A DNA stretch of 7,175 nucleotides from Phycisphaerales bacterium (GCA_011057845.1 DSDB01000658.1:1-7175); one strand, 5' to 3'. Positions 1 to 6,777 are shown, counted from the first letter of the stretch. The notes: generated from the sequence alone by a model not told the origin. Program-made: numbers and translations.

Positions 1-1151
1 ACCGCCGCCCCACGCCCGCCGAACTCGACCGTATGTGCTCCCTGGTCGAACAGGCCATGCTCGAAGGCGCCGTCGGGGTCAGCTCCGCCCTCATCTACGC
101 CCCCGGCTGCTACGCCGACACCGACGAGCTGATCGCCCTGGCCCGCGCCGCCGCCAAATACGACGGGCTATACATCTCCCACATCCGCAGCGAAGGCGAC
201 AAGCTCCTTGAGGCCCTCGACGAATGCCTTGCGATCGCCCGTGCCGCCGATACCCGCACCGAGATATACCACCTCAAGGCGGCCGGCCGGGCCAACTGGC
301 ACAAGCTGCCCGACCTCATTGGGACTATCGAGCAGGCCCGGGCCACGGGGCTGCGCATCACCGCCAACATGTACACCTACACTGCCGCCGCCTCCGGCTT
401 GGATGCCGCATTCCCAAACTGGGTCCAGGCCGGTGGCTACCGGGCGTGGATCAGCCGCCTCCGCGACCCGGCGATCCGCCGGCGGGTCGCCCGCGAGATC
501 GAGACCGGCGGTCCAGATTGGGAGAGCCTTTACCTGCTCTCCGGCGGCCCTGAGAACGTCATCCTCACCGACCTGCACAACCCGGCCCTGCGCCCGCTCA
601 TCGGCCTGACCCTCGCCCAGGCGGCCCAACGTCGCGACCAATCTGCCACGGAGACCATCATCGACTTGGTCATCGAAGACGGCAGCCAGGTGGGAGTGGT
701 CTACTTCCTTATGTCGGAAGAGAACGTCCGCCGCCAGATTGCCCTGCCCTGGGTCTCGTTCTGCTCCGACGCCCGCAGCATGGCCACTGAGGGCGTTTTT
801 CTCAAATCCAGCACGCACCCCAGGGCCTACGGCTCATTTGCCCGGCTTCTGGGCCGATACGTCCGCGAGCGACAGGTGATTCCGTTGGAGCAGGCCATAA
901 GACGGTTGACGGCCCTGCCAGCCGAGAACCTGAGGCTGGACCGCCGCGGCCGACTGCAAGAGGGCCATTTTGCGGACATTGTCGTCTTCGACCCCGATAC
1001 GATCATCGACCACGCCACCTACGAGCAACCCCACCAGTACGCCACCGGTGTGCTCCACGTCCTGGTCAATGGCGCGCCTGTGCTCAAAGACACCCGGCAC
1101 ACCAGTGCCAAGCCCGGCCGATCCGTCCGCGGCCCCGCCTTCAGACCCTGA
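1..1151 (+). CDS. N-acyl-D-amino-acid deacylase (D-aminoacylase family amidohydrolase), 5' end missing
   Basis: The reading frame is open from base 3 at the window edge, so the gene begins upstream; the ATG at 33 is internal. About 382 C-terminal codons are visible, against roughly 480-530 residues usual for the family. It should be a metal-dependent hydrolase that removes the acyl group from N-acyl-D-amino acids. Visible landmarks: SHIRSEGD (His codon at 180), EIYHLKAAG (His codon 270, Lys codon 276) matching the metal-site histidines of D-aminoacylases, then TANMYTYTAAASGLDAAFPNW, CSDA with the likely catalytic Asp at 768-770, and HPRAYGSFARLLGRYVRE from 816. The C-terminal segment around 955-990 (GHFADIVVFDPDTI) is the usual closing beta-sandwich of amidohydrolases. 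The N-terminal part, with further metal ligands, lies outside the window, as would any signal peptide. Family assignment is strong; exact substrate is not decidable. No clear terminator follows the TGA at 1149. Confidence 0.9.
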   Translation, partial: RRPTPAELDRMCSLVEQAMLEGAVGVSSALIYAPGCYADTDELIALARAAAKYDGLYISHIRSEGDKLLEALDECLAIARAADTRTEIYHLKAAGRANWHKLPDLIGTIEQARATGLRITANMYTYTAAASGLDAAFPNWVQAGGYRAWISRLRDPAIRRRVAREIETGGPDWESLYLLSGGPENVILTDLHNPALRPLIGLTLAQAAQRRDQSATETIIDLVIEDGSQVGVVYFLMSEENVRRQIALPWVSFCSDARSMATEGVFLKSSTHPRAYGSFARLLGRYVRERQVIPLEQAIRRLTALPAENLRLDRRGRLQEGHFADIVVFDPDTIIDHATYEQPHQYATGVLHVLVNGAPVLKDTRHTSAKPGRSVRGPAFRP

Positions 1152-1465
1152 AGACACTGCCCCCAAACGAGGCCCATCCAACAATGGAAACAAAAAAAGA
1201 AAACACCGAGAAGCGTCATGCTGCTCGATGTTTTCCGGAGGGGAGAAAAAAACCGTTCAATGCTATATCAGTGGTTCTCGCAGCCTTCACATGTGTGGCG
1301 AGATGCCTTCTTCTGTCTTCTTCTAACAGGCAATACGCCTAGGTTCCCAGAGTGTTCGATGCACGGATGCCGGGATCAGCACCTTGGGGCAATCCGCCTA
1401 CACAAATTGCCCATTTTGACGGATCGTGGACGAACACTCGCCTGTAGGGTAGGCCCCCTGGCCAA

Positions 1466-1521
1466 TTTTTTGCATTTTTTTGACTTGACCAAGTCCCATC
1501 CGATGTCCTAACATAGAATTA
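1466..1521 (+). promoter_or_regulatory. Candidate sigma70-type promoter with upstream T tracts
   Basis: TTGACC at 1485-1490 and TAACAT at 1509-1514 are separated by 18 bases, giving a predicted transcription start near 1521. An overlapping TTGACT lies at 1480-1485, and TAGAAT at 1514-1519 is another possible -10 but is too far from either -35. Two T tracts at 1466-1471 and 1474-1481 lie directly upstream, resembling an UP element; they stand out in GC-rich surroundings. A short GGCC-CCCT-GGCC hairpin at 1452-1463 just before the first T tract could alternatively be a weak terminator for upstream transcription. The transcript would start about 540 bases before rny, so it is either a very long leader or a separate RNA. 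Confidence 0.5.
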
Positions 1522-1568
1522 GTAATGCCGATGTGGAATAGGAATGTGGGTGGCCTCGCATCCTTGGC

Positions 1569-1644
1569 CTTATGACTGCTTGACGTTCGCGGGGCCCTCA
1601 GAGGAAAGAGCTTTTCATAAGCCTTTTCCCCATAGGCAGTTAAG
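1569..1644 (+). ncRNA. Candidate structured RNA or leader element upstream of rny
   Basis: A nested foldback lies about 50 bases after the predicted start at 1521. The outer stem pairs 1569-1582 with 1633-1644: CTTA with TAAG, a 2-base bulge (1573-1574), then ACTGC with GCAGT, continued by T·G, T-A and G·T pairs. The inner hairpin pairs 1603-1613 with 1619-1629 (GGAAAGAGCTT against AAGCCTTTTCC, one A·C mismatch and one G·T wobble) around the loop TTCAT. Between the stems the 5' side has an unpaired GC-rich stretch of about 18 bases (1583-1600) while the 3' side has almost none. This one-sided open loop within a long rod faintly recalls 6S RNA, but the length and closing stem do not clearly match, and I do not assign it to a known family. 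No T-run terminator follows. Confidence 0.35.
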
Positions 1645-2044
1645 TTGCAAAGACACTCTCAGCCTGGACCGACAGTTGGACGGGTGAGCATGGTTATGAA
1701 GGCATCTTTGGCCGGCTGGGAAGTGAGTTCAGCGTGAAATTGAGATTGCGAAGCTCCGAGCGTATCACCGTAGATTACAAGGCTATCACAGAGGCTCAGA
1801 TGAATCGGCTGATTCCGTATGGCAACGACCGGTCGACATTCCAAAAGACCGGACAAAACCGCGTTTTAGCGGGCTCATAGCCGATTTCCCGGCCCTCTGG
1901 CTTCGTTCATCGCTTCTCACGCGCGAGTCTTCGCAGTTTCTCTGCCCTCATCCCGACCTGTCAGTCGCCTCGGCGGCGGGCGGTTCGGCTTACCTGGCAT
2001 TCCTCCGCATCCGTGGCTTTTTGCTCGATTCACTGCAATTGCGT

Positions 2045-2052
2045 AGGAAAGG
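2045..2052 (+). promoter_or_regulatory. Ribosome binding site of rny
   Basis: AGGAAAGG lies 8 bases before ATG 2061. It decides the start: an upstream in-frame GTG at 2013 would add 16 residues with three cysteines ahead of the membrane anchor and has no Shine-Dalgarno sequence. Confidence 0.75.
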
Positions 2053-2060
2053 TGTGGGAT

Positions 2061-3644
2061 ATGGACGCCGTAACGCTTGCTCTCAGCACACCCGTAGCCG
2101 CAGCGGCCGTCATTGTCGCGTTTCTGGCCGGTATCGCAGGCACAACCGTGTTCGTCCTCGGACGCGCTGCCGCCAAGAAGAAGACCTTCCAGGAAGACCT
2201 CCAGCGACAGATCGATGGCGCCAAAAAGGAAGCGGAGAACATCATCAAATCGGCCCAGCTTGACGCCGCGGCCGAGGCCATCAAGAAACGCGAAGAATTC
2301 ACCCGCGAAGCCAACCAGACCCGCAGCGAACTGCGCGAGGCCGAATCCCGCCTAGGCAAGCGAGAGGACCTTCTCGAACGCCAGGCCGAATCGCTCCAAC
2401 AGAAGGAGAAGGGCCTTGAAAAGCAGGAGGCGGAGGTCGAACGCCGCCTCCAGAACCTCGCCGAAAAGGACCGCCAGGTCTCAAATATCATGGCCCAACA
2501 GAAAAACCAGCTCCTCAAAATCACCGCCATGAGCGAGGAAGAGGCCCGAAACCTCCTGCTCAAACGCCTGGAAGACGAATGCGAGCACGACATGTCCGCC
2601 CTCATCCAGCGGAAGGTCAACGAAGCCAATGAGGCCGCCGAAGAAAAGAGCCGTCATATCATTAGCGCCGCTATCCAGCGCTATGCCGCCGAGCAGACCT
2701 GCGAAGCGACGGTCTCAACCGTCGAAATCCCCAACGATGACATGAAGGGCCGCATCATCGGCCGCGAGGGCCGCAACATCCGGGCCTTCGAGAAGGCTAC
2801 CGGCGTGGACGTTATCGTCGACGATACGCCCGGGATGATCGTGGTCAGCGGCTTTAGCCCCGTCCGGCGCGAGGTCGCGCGTCTGAGCATGGAGCGGCTG
2901 ATCCAGGACGGCCGCATCCACCCCTCCCGTATCGAGGAACTCGTCGCCCAGGTCCGCAAGGAGGTCAACCACAAGATCCTCCAGATCGGCAAGGACGTTG
3001 CCGTCGAGACCAACATCCGCGGCCTCAATAACAAGATCCTCAGTATGCTCGGGGCACTGAACTTCCGCACCAGTTACGGCCAGAACGTGCTGCGGCATAG
3101 CGTCGAGGTCGCCTTCCTTGCCCAGGTCATGGCGGACGAACTCGGCCTGGACGGGACGCTCGCCCGGCGTGCCGGCCTGCTCCACGACATTGGCAAGGCC
3201 ATCGACCACGAGGTCGAGGGCAGCCATTCGGCCATCGGGGCCAACTACCTCAAGCGATTCAGCGAATCGCCGGTTGTTCTCAACGCCGTCGAGGGCCACC
3301 ACGGCGATGTTCCGCCGGACAATCCGTACACGCCGCTGGTCGCCGCCGCCGACGCCATCAGCGCGTCGCGCCCCGGCGCCCGCCGCGAGACGCTGGAACG
3401 CTACATCAAACGGCTTGAAACGCTGGAGGAAATCGCCAGCAGTTTCAAGGGCGTCGAGGGGGCCTACGCCATCCAGGCCGGCCGTGAAATCCGCGTCATC
3501 GTCGACGCCAAACAGGTCGACGATGAGAACGCCATGAAGATCGCCCGCGACATCGCCAACAAGGTCGAGGCCGAAATGACCTACCCCGGCGAAATTCAGG
3601 TCACCCTCCTGCGAGAGGTCCGCTGCATCGAATACGCAAAGTAA
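2061..3644 (+). CDS. rny: Ribonuclease Y (membrane-anchored endoribonuclease)
   Basis: A 527-residue protein, close to the family's usual length of about 520. RNase Y is a membrane-tethered endoribonuclease that starts mRNA decay and processing. Domains in order: a single N-terminal transmembrane helix (about residues 10-34) followed by basic residues, a long charged coiled coil (about 40-155), a KH RNA-binding domain (about 218-280) with GRIIGREGRNI containing the GxxG loop at 234-237, and an HD phosphohydrolase domain with RHS (His346), the metal-binding HD pair in LLHDIGKAIDHE (375-376), EGHHGD (His413-His414) and Asp431 in AAADAISASRPGARRE. The C-terminal region (470-527) ends in the typical RCIEYAK. 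All expected catalytic residues are present. ATG 2061 is chosen over GTG 2013 because of its ribosome binding site. Transcription may come from the promoter near 1485-1514, giving a leader of about 540 bases, or from a closer one I could not identify. It is convergent with the symporter gene. Confidence 0.96.
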   Translation: MDAVTLALSTPVAAAAVIVAFLAGIAGTTVFVLGRAAAKKKTFQEDLQRQIDGAKKEAENIIKSAQLDAAAEAIKKREEFTREANQTRSELREAESRLGKREDLLERQAESLQQKEKGLEKQEAEVERRLQNLAEKDRQVSNIMAQQKNQLLKITAMSEEEARNLLLKRLEDECEHDMSALIQRKVNEANEAAEEKSRHIISAAIQRYAAEQTCEATVSTVEIPNDDMKGRIIGREGRNIRAFEKATGVDVIVDDTPGMIVVSGFSPVRREVARLSMERLIQDGRIHPSRIEELVAQVRKEVNHKILQIGKDVAVETNIRGLNNKILSMLGALNFRTSYGQNVLRHSVEVAFLAQVMADELGLDGTLARRAGLLHDIGKAIDHEVEGSHSAIGANYLKRFSESPVVLNAVEGHHGDVPPDNPYTPLVAAADAISASRPGARRETLERYIKRLETLEEIASSFKGVEGAYAIQAGREIRVIVDAKQVDDENAMKIARDIANKVEAEMTYPGEIQVTLLREVRCIEYAK

Positions 3645-3670
3645 CCGACGAGGGGGTGCATGGAACCAGG

Positions 3671-3689
3671 CATGGGCATCCGGCCCATG
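3671..3689. terminator. Inverted repeat downstream of rny, possible bidirectional transcription end
   Basis: CATGGGC (3671-3677) and GCCCATG (3683-3689) are perfect complements around a 5-base loop, 27 bases after the rny stop and between two convergent genes. There is no T run on either strand, so it is not a textbook intrinsic terminator; it may protect 3' ends or assist factor-dependent termination. Confidence 0.35.
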
Positions 3690-3770
3690 AATCGCCGGTA
3701 AACGCTACCACGGAAAAGGGTGGGGCTGTTCGGCCTCTGGCAAAGGGTACGGCATGCGTGATGTGTGCGG

Positions 3771-3799
3771 GGTTCGGCCCACGCTAGTGGGACCGGCCC
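3771..3799. terminator. Imperfect stem-loop spanning the symporter stop codon
   Basis: CCCAC (3778-3782) pairs with GTGGG (3787-3791) across the 4-base loop GCTA, which contains the symporter's TAG (3784-3786 read on the minus strand). The stem continues outward with two mismatches and two G·T wobbles to GGG/CCC pairs near 3770-3772 and 3797-3799. It could be the 3' end structure of the symporter transcript. No T tract follows, so the terminator role is tentative. Confidence 0.25.
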
Positions 3800-5235
3800 A
3801 TAAGGTACGCGAGGGTAAAACTAACGGCGGTGCCGGCGATGATGATGGCGGTCCAGGGGAATGTGATGACCTTGTACTGGTTCAGGAGCATCAGGGTAAG
3901 GGATACGGCCGTGGCGGCGATCATGGCGGGGATGTTGGCGCGGTTGACGCGGCGTTTGGTGAGCAGACCCAGGAGGAATACGCCCAGCGTTGCTCCGCCG
4001 GTGACGGAGAAAATACCGTAGGCGAACCAGAGGATCTGCTCAACCGGCTCGCAGGCCAGGGCGATGGCCATGAGGATCAGGCCGAAGGCGACAACACTGA
4101 TCCGCGAGACCATCAGATAATGTCTTTCACCCGCCCTGGAGCCCGTCAGCGGACGGTAGATGTCGGTCACGAAGGACGACGCCAGGGAGCTGAGCGGCGA
4201 GTCGATGCTCGCCATGACAATCGCCGCCAGCAGCAGGCCCTTAAGGCCCGTCGGCAGGCAGTGGGCGACGAAATGCGAGAGGACCTCCTTGGCCTTATCC
4301 GGCTCCGCGATAGACGGGTTCTGGCGGTAGAAGACAAACAGCAGCGTGCCGATGGCCAGGTACAGGCATGTGATCGCTACGTACATCAGAATAGTCGAGA
4401 GCATCGTGCGCTGGCTCTTGCGGCGGGTCTCGACGGTCAACAGCCGCTGCATCATCTCCTGGTCCGTGCCAAACGAGGCCAGGCCGATGAAGAAGGCGTT
4501 GACCGACAGGGCCCAGAACGTGCCGGGATCGGTCAGGTCGAGGCGGAAGCGGAAGAACTCCAGACGGTTCTCGGCCCCGGCGGTTCGCCATATCTCGGTC
4601 AGGCCGCCGTCGATGTGCTGATAGAGGTAGACCAGCAGGAGCAGCCCGGCCACAATGAACGTGATCGCCTGGTACGCTCCGGCCCAGACGACGGCCTTGA
4701 TGCCGCCGAACGCGATGAAAACGATACTCACGACGGTGAACAGCAGCAGGCTCTGCAAGAGCGTCCAGCCCATGATGAGTTGGACACCGAGGCAGGCGGC
4801 ATAAAGGCGGACACCCGATGCGATCAGGCGGGTGATGAAGAAGAAGACCGAGCCGGCGGTCTGTGTCTGGCGGCCGAAGCGGTGGCCCAGGAATTCGTAG
4901 ATGCTCGTGCAGTTGTATTTGTAGAAGGCGGGGATGAAGAGATAGGCAACGCTGATGCGGGCAACGGCCGAGCCGATGAAGAACTGGACGTACAGCCAGT
5001 TCTCCGAGTAGGCCGTCGCCGGAAAGCCCACGATAGTCAGCGCGCTGATCTCGGCGGCGACGAAAGACAGGCAGGCGATGACCGCCGGAATCCGACGGCC
5101 GCCCAGGAAGTAGTCGTTCGTGTCCTTCTCCCGCCGGCCGAAGACCCACGAAATCACGAACAGCAGCAGCACCCCGACCGCGACGATGGCGGCGTCGGTC
5201 CGGCCCAGCGCGGCGGCGAGGATATGTCCGGTCAT
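3784..5235 (-). CDS. Sodium:solute symporter, SSS family
   Basis: A 483-residue, very hydrophobic inner-membrane protein that should couple sodium entry to uptake of a small organic solute. About 12-13 membrane segments are visible; the first is near residues 15-32. Family landmarks: DYFLGGRRIP (41-50), SFVAAEISALT (57-67) in the first core helix, GGIKAVVWAGAYQA (177-190), which corresponds to the usual GGxxAVxWTDxxQ but lacks the TD pair, GTDQEMMQRLLTV (256-268), and IDSPLSSLASSFVTDIY (344-360), whose serines correspond to the sodium-site helix of vSGLT-type transporters. The substrate cannot be read from the sequence; members transport sugars, amino sugars, amino acids or organic acids. The ATG at 5235 is preceded by GGAAAGG six bases upstream. 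It is divergent from the methyltransferase gene and convergent with rny, so it forms a single-gene unit here. Confidence 0.93.
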   Translation of the reverse strand: MTGHILAAALGRTDAAIVAVGVLLLFVISWVFGRREKDTNDYFLGGRRIPAVIACLSFVAAEISALTIVGFPATAYSENWLYVQFFIGSAVARISVAYLFIPAFYKYNCTSIYEFLGHRFGRQTQTAGSVFFFITRLIASGVRLYAACLGVQLIMGWTLLQSLLLFTVVSIVFIAFGGIKAVVWAGAYQAITFIVAGLLLLVYLYQHIDGGLTEIWRTAGAENRLEFFRFRLDLTDPGTFWALSVNAFFIGLASFGTDQEMMQRLLTVETRRKSQRTMLSTILMYVAITCLYLAIGTLLFVFYRQNPSIAEPDKAKEVLSHFVAHCLPTGLKGLLLAAIVMASIDSPLSSLASSFVTDIYRPLTGSRAGERHYLMVSRISVVAFGLILMAIALACEPVEQILWFAYGIFSVTGGATLGVFLLGLLTKRRVNRANIPAMIAATAVSLTLMLLNQYKVITFPWTAIIIAGTAVSFTLAYLMGRSH

Positions 5236-5241
5236 CCAAAA

Positions 5242-5248
5242 CCTTTCC
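5242..5248 (-). promoter_or_regulatory. Ribosome binding site of the symporter gene
   Basis: On the minus strand GGAAAGG ends 6 bases before the ATG at 5235, supporting this start. It nearly repeats the rny site (AGGAAAGG). Confidence 0.7.
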
Positions 5249-5261
5249 AGGCCCGGCGTCC

Positions 5262-5284
5262 CGGCGCGGCCGCGCCGACGTCGG
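5262..5284. repeat. Two overlapping palindromes in the symporter leader
   Basis: CGGCGCGGCCGCGCCG (5262-5277) is a perfect 16-base palindrome and CCGACGTCGG (5275-5284) a perfect 10-base one overlapping it. They lie between the candidate symporter promoter and its start codon, so they could be an operator or form an mRNA hairpin. In DNA this GC-rich, such palindromes also arise by chance. Confidence 0.3.
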
Positions 5285-5342
5285 ACGACGCGACGGCCCT
5301 GTCGGAGCGCCTGAATCGGCCCTTTGGCGTCCTTGTCCCGCC

Positions 5343-5370
5343 ATTATACGCATCCGGCGGTCGAAAGCAA
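5343..5370 (-). promoter_or_regulatory. Candidate promoter of the symporter gene
   Basis: Read on the minus strand, a perfect TATAAT (-10) occupies 5348-5343, with TTGCTT (-35, 3 of 6 consensus bases) at 5370-5365 and a 16-base spacer. The start would be near 5336, leaving a leader of about 100 bases that contains the two palindromes at 5262-5284. Confidence 0.5.
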
Positions 5371-5397
5371 CGCAGGCACGCCGGGCCATGCGGCCTC

Positions 5398-5426
5398 TTG
5401 ATCGTTTCGTCCGGATCGTCTATCTT
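5398..5426 (+). promoter_or_regulatory. Candidate promoter of the rsmH-like gene
   Basis: TTGATC (5398-5403) and TATCTT (5421-5426) each match the sigma70 consensus at 4 of 6 bases with an ideal 17-base spacer. The predicted start near 5433 gives a short leader of about 18 bases carrying AGGAG. A start there would exclude the in-frame ATG at 5388 from the transcript. Confidence 0.45.
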
Positions 5427-5440
5427 CTCGGGCATACTTC

Positions 5441-5445
5441 AGGAG
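5441..5445 (+). promoter_or_regulatory. Ribosome binding site of the rsmH-like gene
   Basis: AGGAG with a 5-base spacer to ATG 5451. It decides the start against the upstream in-frame ATG 5388, which has no such site. Confidence 0.75.
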
Positions 5446-5450
5446 ACGCC

Positions 5451-6737
5451 ATGACGCCGACCGACACGCCCGAATCATCGGGCAATGAATCGAAGCCGTA
5501 CAAGCGACGGCCGCGATACGCCGGCACGCACCCTAAACGTTACGAGGACAAGTACAAAGAGCACGATATCGAGTCGCACCCGGACATGGCGGCCCATCTG
5601 CGGGCCAAGGGCATTACGCCGGCCGGCTCGCATGTGTCGGTGCTTGTGGAGGAGGCGCTCGCCTGTCTGCGCCCGGGGCCGGGCGAGATTGTCGTCGACG
5701 GCACGCTGGGCCATGGCGGCCACGCCCGGCGGTTCCTTGAGGCCCTCGGCCCATCCGGACGGCTGATCGGCCTCGATGTCGATGGCGTGCAATTGGAGCG
5801 AACCGGCCGGCGTCTGACGGCCGAGTATCCCAATGTGAGCCTGCATCGCGGCAACTTCGCGGGGATTGCGGGCGTCCTGGGCAAGGAGGGACTGTCCGCC
5901 TGCGACATTATCTTCGTCGATCTTGGCATATCGAGCATGCAGATCGACGACCCGCAGCGCGGCATGAGCTACAAGCACGACGGGCCGCTGGATATGCGGA
6001 TGGACGACCGGCTCAAGCGGACGGCCGCCAACCTGCTGGCCGCCCTTACCGAGCGGGAGATTGCCGAGGCCCTGCGAGACCTGGCGGACGAACCGGATCA
6101 TGCCGCCATCGCCCGGCGGATCGTGGCCGAGCGCGCGATCCGGCCGATTACACGGACCGTGCAACTGGTGGACCTGGTCTTCGAGGTCCGCGGCCTGACG
6201 CGGCAGGTATGGCGACACCAGCAACGTAGTTCCAAATCGCCGCCGCCGCACCCGGCCGCTCGCACGTTCCAGGCCCTGCGGATGCTCGTCAATGATGAAC
6301 TCGGCTGCCTCCGAGAGCTGCTGCGCATCGCGCCGTACTGCCTGCGGCCGGGCGGACGCATCGGCGTCATCAGCTTCCACAGTGGCGAGGACCGCCTCGT
6401 CAAGCAGTCCTTCCGCGAGGGCCTCCACACCGGCGTCTACGAATCCGCCGCCGAAGACCCCATCACCCCCACCCACGAAGAACGCCGCCAAAACCCCCGC
6501 AGCGCCCCAGCCAAACTCCGCTGGGCCGCAAAACCACAGACCTCAGACCATAGACCGTGTGCGCGTGGGCGCCGGACATCCACTGGTCGTCAGTCGCTCA
6601 CCGACACTCGGTGGCTTGCGGCCTTGGTGCACCATGCGGCCGTCGACGGAGTAGACACATCAAGCGATACCTGTGGGGATTACCAGAGAATGTACCGTAG
6701 ATTAGGGTGCAATGATGCTGCGGATGGAGTAGAATAA
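5451..6737 (+). CDS. rsmH: RsmH-like 16S rRNA (cytosine-N4) methyltransferase, variant subfamily with C-terminal tail
   Basis: A 428-residue protein in the RsmH (MraW) family, SAM-dependent enzymes that methylate N4 of C1402 of 16S rRNA. Motifs: a basic N-terminal extension RRPRYAGTHPKRYEDKYKE (19-37), HVSVLVEEAL (61-70), SAM-binding VVDGTLGHGGH (81-91), GLDVD (107-111), VDLGISSMQID (156-166), GPLDMRMD (178-185), HPAARTFQALRMLVNDEL (267-284), GGRIGVISFHSGEDR (301-315), and a closing NPRSAPAKLRWAAK (348-361). The N-terminal RRPRYxGTHPK block and SFHSGEDR instead of SFHSLEDR fit, from memory, a variant RsmH subfamily rather than the classic division-cluster enzyme; no mraZ, ftsL or ftsI is adjacent. 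Family similarity ends near residue 363 (base 6539); the remaining 65 residues are low-complexity-like, with lower GC and no recognisable domain. They may be readthrough after a lost stop. Whether it duplicates or replaces classic RsmH is unknown; the gene symbol reflects family only. Confidence 0.88.
   Translation: MTPTDTPESSGNESKPYKRRPRYAGTHPKRYEDKYKEHDIESHPDMAAHLRAKGITPAGSHVSVLVEEALACLRPGPGEIVVDGTLGHGGHARRFLEALGPSGRLIGLDVDGVQLERTGRRLTAEYPNVSLHRGNFAGIAGVLGKEGLSACDIIFVDLGISSMQIDDPQRGMSYKHDGPLDMRMDDRLKRTAANLLAALTEREIAEALRDLADEPDHAAIARRIVAERAIRPITRTVQLVDLVFEVRGLTRQVWRHQQRSSKSPPPHPAARTFQALRMLVNDELGCLRELLRIAPYCLRPGGRIGVISFHSGEDRLVKQSFREGLHTGVYESAAEDPITPTHEERRQNPRSAPAKLRWAAKPQTSDHRPCARGRRTSTGRQSLTDTRWLAALVHHAAVDGVDTSSDTCGDYQRMYRRLGCNDAADGVE
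6540..6737 (+). other. Unexplained C-terminal tail of the rsmH-like frame
   Basis: After the conserved KLRWAAK end the frame stays open for 65 more residues to TAA 6735-6737. This part is rich in Arg, Ser, Thr and Asp, lacks the strong GC third-position bias of the preceding gene, and holds a small inverted repeat CACCGA/TCGGTG at 6599-6613. A -1 shift near the AAAA at 6529-6532 would end the protein at TAG 6551-6553, close to the usual family end. It looks like intergenic DNA read in frame, though a real extension is possible. Confidence 0.5.
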
Positions 6738-6777
6738 CGGGCCGATGGTTCTCATGTGATTGCTGGGGTCTTGGTTC

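Larger units (their letters stand above)
1152..2060. other. Long gene-poor intergenic region before rny
   Basis: About 900 bases between the deacylase stop and the RNase Y start carry no recognisable protein gene. GC content falls compared with the flanking genes, mainly around 1180-1340 and 1460-1525. From 1152 to about 1460 I see nothing convincing: a 97-codon frame at 1218-1511 has no family resemblance, and the purine-rich stretch at 1236-1250 sits too far (14 bases) from its internal ATG at 1260. From 1466 there are T tracts, then a sigma70-like promoter and a strong stem-loop, annotated separately. From 1644 to 1880 one plus-strand frame is open without a good start. From 1880 to 2040 nothing stands out. 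Confidence 0.6.

Noticed and set aside
1331..1420. A possible tRNA, prompted by GTTCGATGC-like sequence near 1350.
   Set aside because: No matching acceptor stem, anticodon arm or proper T-loop GGTTCRANNCC could be assembled.
1218..1511. A 97-codon plus-strand frame in the intergenic region.
   Set aside because: No recognised family, no well-placed ribosome binding site, ordinary codon composition, and its 3' end overlaps the T tracts and the candidate promoter.
1659..1856. A 65-codon minus-strand frame in the intergenic region.
   Set aside because: No ribosome binding site seen, no family resemblance, and length is within chance expectation.
2013..2060. GTG 2013 as an alternative start for RNase Y.
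   Set aside because: No Shine-Dalgarno sequence, and it would add a cysteine-containing segment before the membrane anchor; ATG 2061 has a good site and gives the usual N-terminus.
2030..2629. A 199-codon minus-strand frame, Ser/Arg rich, opposite the start of rny.
   Set aside because: It is the complement of the coiled-coil coding region; composition is an artefact of the Glu/Lys/Ala codons on the other strand.
3754..5454. A 566-codon open frame on the plus strand opposite the symporter.
   Set aside because: It is the antisense of a clear SSS-family gene; the protein is rich in Asp, Glu, Gly, Arg and Gln with no domain, as expected from the complement of GC-biased codons.
5475..6491. A 338-codon minus-strand frame opposite the methyltransferase.
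   Set aside because: It mirrors the rsmH-like gene, which has clear family motifs; the antisense product has none.
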